Origin: Cryptomeria japonica
Taxonomy: Eukaryota > Streptophyta > Pinopsida > Cupressales > Cupressaceae
NCBI RefSeq assembly: GCF_030272615.1
Contig: NC_081410.1
Span: 566,885,152-566,949,151, forward strand
DNA: 64,000 nt
Direction: 5' to 3'
The translations under genes were made by a program, and so were the position numbers. Below, piece after piece: positions 59,950-64,000 of this stretch. The notes under the pieces are model-generated. The model ran no database searches. It saw nothing but the letters and a program-made list of their open reading frames with translations, and was not told where the DNA came from. Position 1 is the first letter of the stretch, and each line of letters opens with the position of its first letter.

Positions 59950-59961
59950 AAAGGGGGAGAC
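59950..59961 (+). promoter_or_regulatory. Polypurine tract
   Basis: AAAGGGGGAGAC directly before the 3' LTR. A second similar word, AAAGGGGGAGAAG, lies at about 59691-59703 and may be an extra or duplicated priming site. Confidence 0.85.
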
Positions 59962-61122
59962 TATTGGCATTTTTTATGTTTATGTTGTGATTGTCATTCA
60001 TGGACACACACTTGCATTGAGATCCCCTTTATATGTATGAGCTAGAGTCAACCGGTATCTATTCCAACCGGTATGTTGTATTCTAGTCTTTAGACTATTG
60101 GTGATTTTGCATAAAGTGTTTCCCGGTCTGAAGTGACATGTCGACCCCAAGTGGTTCATAGATCTCAAGTGGTACAAGGGAGCAAAGCAGCATAACACAT
60201 TCTTACCAGTCTTCATTTTTGCCAAACCGGCAACCGGTATTTTGTATGAACCGGTAATACTCTGTGTTGAGTTACCAACTAGCATTTTGTGATGAGTTAC
60301 CACTCCACCGATTGCCTAACGGTGCCGACATACTGACGGTGCTTTTTGTGTCGTGTTACTAAGTATGTCTAGATTCATTAAACCTAAGAAATTGAAATGT
60401 AATCCTATTGCACCGACATGAAATCAGATTCCTTCATAAGGACATCATGTCTAGGGCTCTAGGTTGTTGTTGAAAGTTTTTGTTTGTGCTAGGGTTTAAG
60501 GTGGGTGATGAGTTGTTGTAAGAGAGATCTTATCAGAGAAGATCAAGTTGTAACTGAGTGAGAGATAGAGAAGACTGAAGTAATGCTGGAATGCATTAGC
60601 TATGAGTTATACTGGATCTAACCAAGCAATCCATGCTATCTGATAGATCACACACTTGTTGATTACTCACCTCTTTGACAAGTCTGTAGCCCTTAACCAG
60701 GTAGGCTCAGAGTAGCCTTTGTAAAATCCTCTAACAAGGTGGTTCACCTCTATGAATCTAAAATCCTCTAGCAAGGTAGTCCTTGATCGGACTTATCTCC
60801 TAACAGAGATTGAGATTCCTAACAGGATCTGTTTTGGTGAAGAACATTGTAAGACCTTAACCAGTCTGGTTTCTATTCTGCAGATAGTGACTTGTGAGTT
60901 CCATCTCACCGTGGTTTTTCCCATTTGGATTTCCACGTCAAATATCTTGTGTTATGGTTGTATTGCTTTTGTGGGTGAATTCTTTATTTGCATTTTGGTT
61001 TGCTTGTGTGATAACCGGTCTGTCTATTAAGTTGTCTTACCGATTTATCTTTAGACTGTTTAAGTGTTTAAGTGTAGTGTTTTTCGGTATACTAATTCAC
61101 CCCCACCTCTTACTATTCATGA
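59962..61122 (+). mobile_element. 3' LTR
   Basis: Begins TATTGGCA and ends ATTCATGA, both one base from the inferred TGTTGGCA...TCA ends. It has the same length as the 5' LTR. Differences cluster at CG and C-A-G/C-T-G sites, as expected after cytosine methylation. Confidence 0.9.
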
Positions 61123-64000
61123 AATCCTTCCATGGTCATTCTAGGGCAATCAAACCTAGAATGTTTTCCCAATTTTATGGTGGTAACTTGAAATTTTCTT
61201 ATTGTAATGCTTTGCAGGTATTTATCTATTATTGGTTTTATAACATGCAATTATTTCTCCCCCTCTACACTAAGATGAGTGGTAAATTTAAACTTGGGCT
61301 TTCTTCCTTTCCTTGCTACCTAATGGGCTCTTAATAAACTATTTAAGTCTAAGGAAACCAATTCTACTTTAGTCTCAGGTTGCATTTGATGTTGTATCTA
61401 GTCTAGTACTTGTTTTGGCTCTATTATTTCTATTTTTTACCAATTGACATCTCTTTATTTATTATTCTCATTTACTTATTATGCTTGATCTTTGAACAAT
61501 GCCTTAGCCTCATTAGCTAACATTTGATCATGGTTGTAGATTTCTTCTACATCTTTTTCTATCCTCACCATTTCAGATACATACTCTCCTATTCCAAGAA
61601 GCTGGTTAGGTTGAAATTTTCTTGTCACTAACTTTTCTAGCCCTATGGCTTCTTCCATTCCACTTCCCTCACTATTTCCACCTTCTTTTTAAGGAGGATC
61701 TCCCTAGTTTAGCCCATCTTTTCCTCCTTCAGGCAAGATTTATTTCACCTCCATTTGACTCTTGCCAAGAGTAATCAATGGTTCCTCTTCCTTATATTCA
61801 ATTAACTCCATAGATTCATTTTGACCATTTTCTTCTTATTTTTCTTCAATATTAGCATTGTTTTCCTCATCTTCCTACCCCTAAACTATTGTTGGTGAAG
61901 TTGGTGACTTTTTTTTCTTTTTGATCCTACGTTCACTTTAGTATTTGTCTCAATCTCAACATCTATGATTCTATTGTCTTGGTGTCCATGAAAACTCCTT
62001 TCTCAACATGTATGATCTCATCCAGGAATAATCTTCACATTTTTTTTAAATGATGCACTATCACTCACACATATTAACGTATTTCTGGGGCTTTCCCTTT
62101 TTTTGGTTGTTATATGTTTCCTCTTTTTCTTGTACTATATATTTTGAAATCACCTAATTCATTTCTTGATATAATTTGAGAATATTTGGGTAATTGTTTC
62201 CTTTATTTTAAGGGGAATCATTCCCATTATATTTTACTCATCGCATTGATCATAGATGGAATCAAATCAAACAAGCTTCCTATAGGCTATGCCACTAATA
62301 TTGATATGGCTCTCATCACCTACATAGCTTTTATAGTCATCAATTTGATAAGAGGTTGTCTAGAAGTGGATGCTTGTCTAATATAAGTTTGAATAGCCCG
62401 ATCTTGTGGGTCTACTATTTTTCTTCTAGCCATTTGATTCAAGTTTGGGTCAATTGTAATTACCAAGCTTAATTTGTACAGACAAACTAAAGTATAGGTA
62501 ACCTTTCTAGCCCCATTTTATAATAGTTGTGTATGTATTCACCTCTCATAATTAGAGAAACATGGAACCCACTATATACTTAATCCTACCAACCAACATT
62601 GTAAAATAGATATTTGAAAGATATATATGTAAAAGGGATCATATATAAGAAAATATAACATAAAATAATAGAAATATTTTAAAATAGCCTCCAAGCCTAC
62701 ATATTACTAATGTTATGTCCTTGGGCACTAAAATGTGTATAGAATAAACCTAAAAGTAATTTTAATGTCATATAGAGATTCACCCTACCATGAATATATA
62801 TGTAATATTGAATAAATAAATAAGTACATAATTTAAAATAGGTACCCAATAAGGTCGATAAAAGGGAAAAAAAAACAACTAAAAAATAAAATAAAATATT
62901 TAACTTGTATGTTCTACATTAAGGTCAAATATACAATCAAAATCCTTAAATTTTCAACATAGGATTCTAAAACATAAATTATTTTAATTTCTTATGCAAT
63001 AGAGACAATACATATACCTAAATAAAAAAGAATGTGAGCCACTTGGCAACACAACAAAATTAGAAATATGCTAGACAGAGTATTGAAGATAAAATTACCA
63101 TTGTTGCAAATCGAGGTCCTAGTTATAGACATAGAATATCTTACACCACATTATTGTGCTAAAGAAAGGAACATAATGGTAAACATGATAGTTTATGGGA
63201 TAAAGTGATAAGATTCAACCTTCATTAATCAACCAAAGTGGTGTGACTTTTCATATACCACTTCCCTATAAATTTTAGGTGCCAAATATAATTCTACAAA
63301 TAAGATGAAACACAACACCATATAGATCACCTACTCAACACCTCATTATATATAAGTGAATAAACCTATAGGATGAAGTTTGTGTTGTTTTTTACATATT
63401 TTAATGAGTAGATTATCTTTAAATTGTCACACTTAGTAGAATACATTATAAAAATAATATATGCTAGTGGCGAACATAGAAACAAATCTTGGTTCACCTC
63501 CCTTCATGTTGTTTAAATGTTATATGTTCTGAATAATTTATGTGCAGAAGAAAATAATGTTGCATGAACTTTGATGAATATGATAGTGATTTTAAATAAA
63601 AATATTATTTATGGCATCCAGTTATAACAAACCCAAAATGTGTTTAAGTAAATTAGGGTTAACACATGTTTATTGTTCCAAAAGTCTAGATAAATTAGAT
63701 AAGATATCCATGTGTCGCATCTTTAATGAATACGCTAACAAGAAAAGTCCTCAGGTATATTTGTGGTGTCAGGAAAAGCATTATCATTCTACAAATAAAA
63801 TAAATTATTTCATCCTATGACACCAACCACATGTGAGGGACCAAACTTTCATTGTAATTGACTCTATAAAAAAATTGGTACATTATAGGCATACATTATG
63901 ATTGGAAATAAAATCAGATTTCCCCAATTATATCATATAATTCTTCTACATCCATTACCTTAAACTTGACAATTTTTATTTTCAATTACAATCATTAATC
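61123..64000 (-). repeat. Repeat E, copy 2, second part
   Basis: Continues repeat E from the AATCC duplication: 61123-63096 matches 556-2446, and about 63210-64000 matches 5612-6430. The module D found in copy 1 is absent, and the 117 bases it replaced are present near 63097-63210. The decayed minus-strand reading (from about 62432 down) shares most stops with copy 1. The repeat runs out of the window on the right. Confidence 0.75.
63611..63820 (+). CDS. Short conserved ORF of repeat E (69 aa, unknown)
   Basis: Same length and frame as 7335-7544, with most residues the same. It includes CLSKLGLTHVYCSKSLDKLDK. No domain is recognised. It is probably a remnant of a longer retroelement protein, and conservation may simply reflect recent common origin. 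Confidence 0.25.
   Translation: MASSYNKPKMCLSKLGLTHVYCSKSLDKLDKISMCRIFNEYANKKSPQVYLWCQEKHYHSTNKINYFIL

Larger units (their letters stand above)
52047..61122 (+). mobile_element. 9.1-kb non-autonomous LTR retrotransposon with gag and passenger ORF
   Basis: Two 1161-base LTRs (52047-53207 and 59962-61122) flank 6754 bases of internal DNA, with a tRNA-iMet primer site, a polypurine tract and an AATCC target duplication. The interior holds a four-knuckle gag and a long unknown ORF. Protease, integrase and reverse-transcriptase motifs are absent, so it would need enzymes in trans. LTR divergence counted by eye is about 6-7 percent, largely transitions, so insertion is not recent. The empty site is preserved in repeat E copy 1. 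Confidence 0.93.

Noticed and set aside
1-64000. Repeat E as the two LTRs of one giant element spanning the window
   Set aside because: The distance exceeds 50 kb, independent genes and elements lie between, and the repeat itself contains an internal coding relic rather than LTR signals.

Overview
The window is plant nuclear DNA: AT-rich, gene-poor and densely packed with nested, decayed retroelements of several classes. Plant-type genes with short spliced introns, a tRNA-iMet primer site on many LTR elements, and Ty1/Copia, Ty3/Gypsy, LINE, SINE and TRIM relics side by side fit a very large plant genome. The style of the repeats and long intergenic spaces suggest a conifer. That is an inference, and genus cannot be decided from the sequence.

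Only two ordinary gene loci are recognised, both on the minus strand in a gene island at 34.5-39.8 kb. One is a type-I pectin methylesterase locus (34497-35981). It keeps an intact membrane anchor and inhibitor-like pro-region, but a premature stop, a frameshift and two internal deletions wreck the catalytic half. The other is an apparently intact two-exon gene of the MPAB/Lcp oxygenase-like family (38546-39717, 354 residues). A small complete TRIM-like LTR element (36357-37976) sits between them.

Layout. 1-8.0 kb: a large dispersed repeat (E) interrupted by a 3.2-kb module (D) and ending in a 1.32-kb tandem duplication. 8.0-10.9 kb: AT-rich DNA with a cluster of tRNA-derived SINE-like units. 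10.96-14.12 kb: second copy of D. 14.1-17.9 kb: no recognisable gene. 17.9-19.4 kb: a minus-strand LTR. 19.5-25.1 kb: the 3' half of a Ty3/Gypsy element (integrase C-terminus, antisense plant-mobile-domain relic, polypurine tract, 3' LTR). 25.1-29.7 kb: a long broken ORF of unknown function followed by a polypurine tract and another LTR. 29.7-32.2 kb: LINE RNase H relic and a retroposon. 32.9-34.2 kb: diverged tandem repeat. 40.8-45.5 kb: Ty1/Copia element with a hairpin-rich minisatellite. 45.7-46.1 kb: Copia integrase scrap. 47.4-50.6 kb: Gypsy RNase H/integrase relic split by a 1.8-kb retroposon with a perfect 17-bp target duplication. 51.45-64 kb: second copy of repeat E, itself split by a 9.1-kb LTR element (52047-61122) with target duplication AATCC.

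The most unusual content is a long multi-domain ORF family of unknown function, present in the 25-28 kb unit and inside the 52-61 kb LTR element. In the latter it follows a gag with four zinc knuckles, and no protease, integrase or reverse transcriptase was seen. These look like non-autonomous LTR elements carrying their own conserved passenger protein. All copies here are broken by stops and frameshifts.
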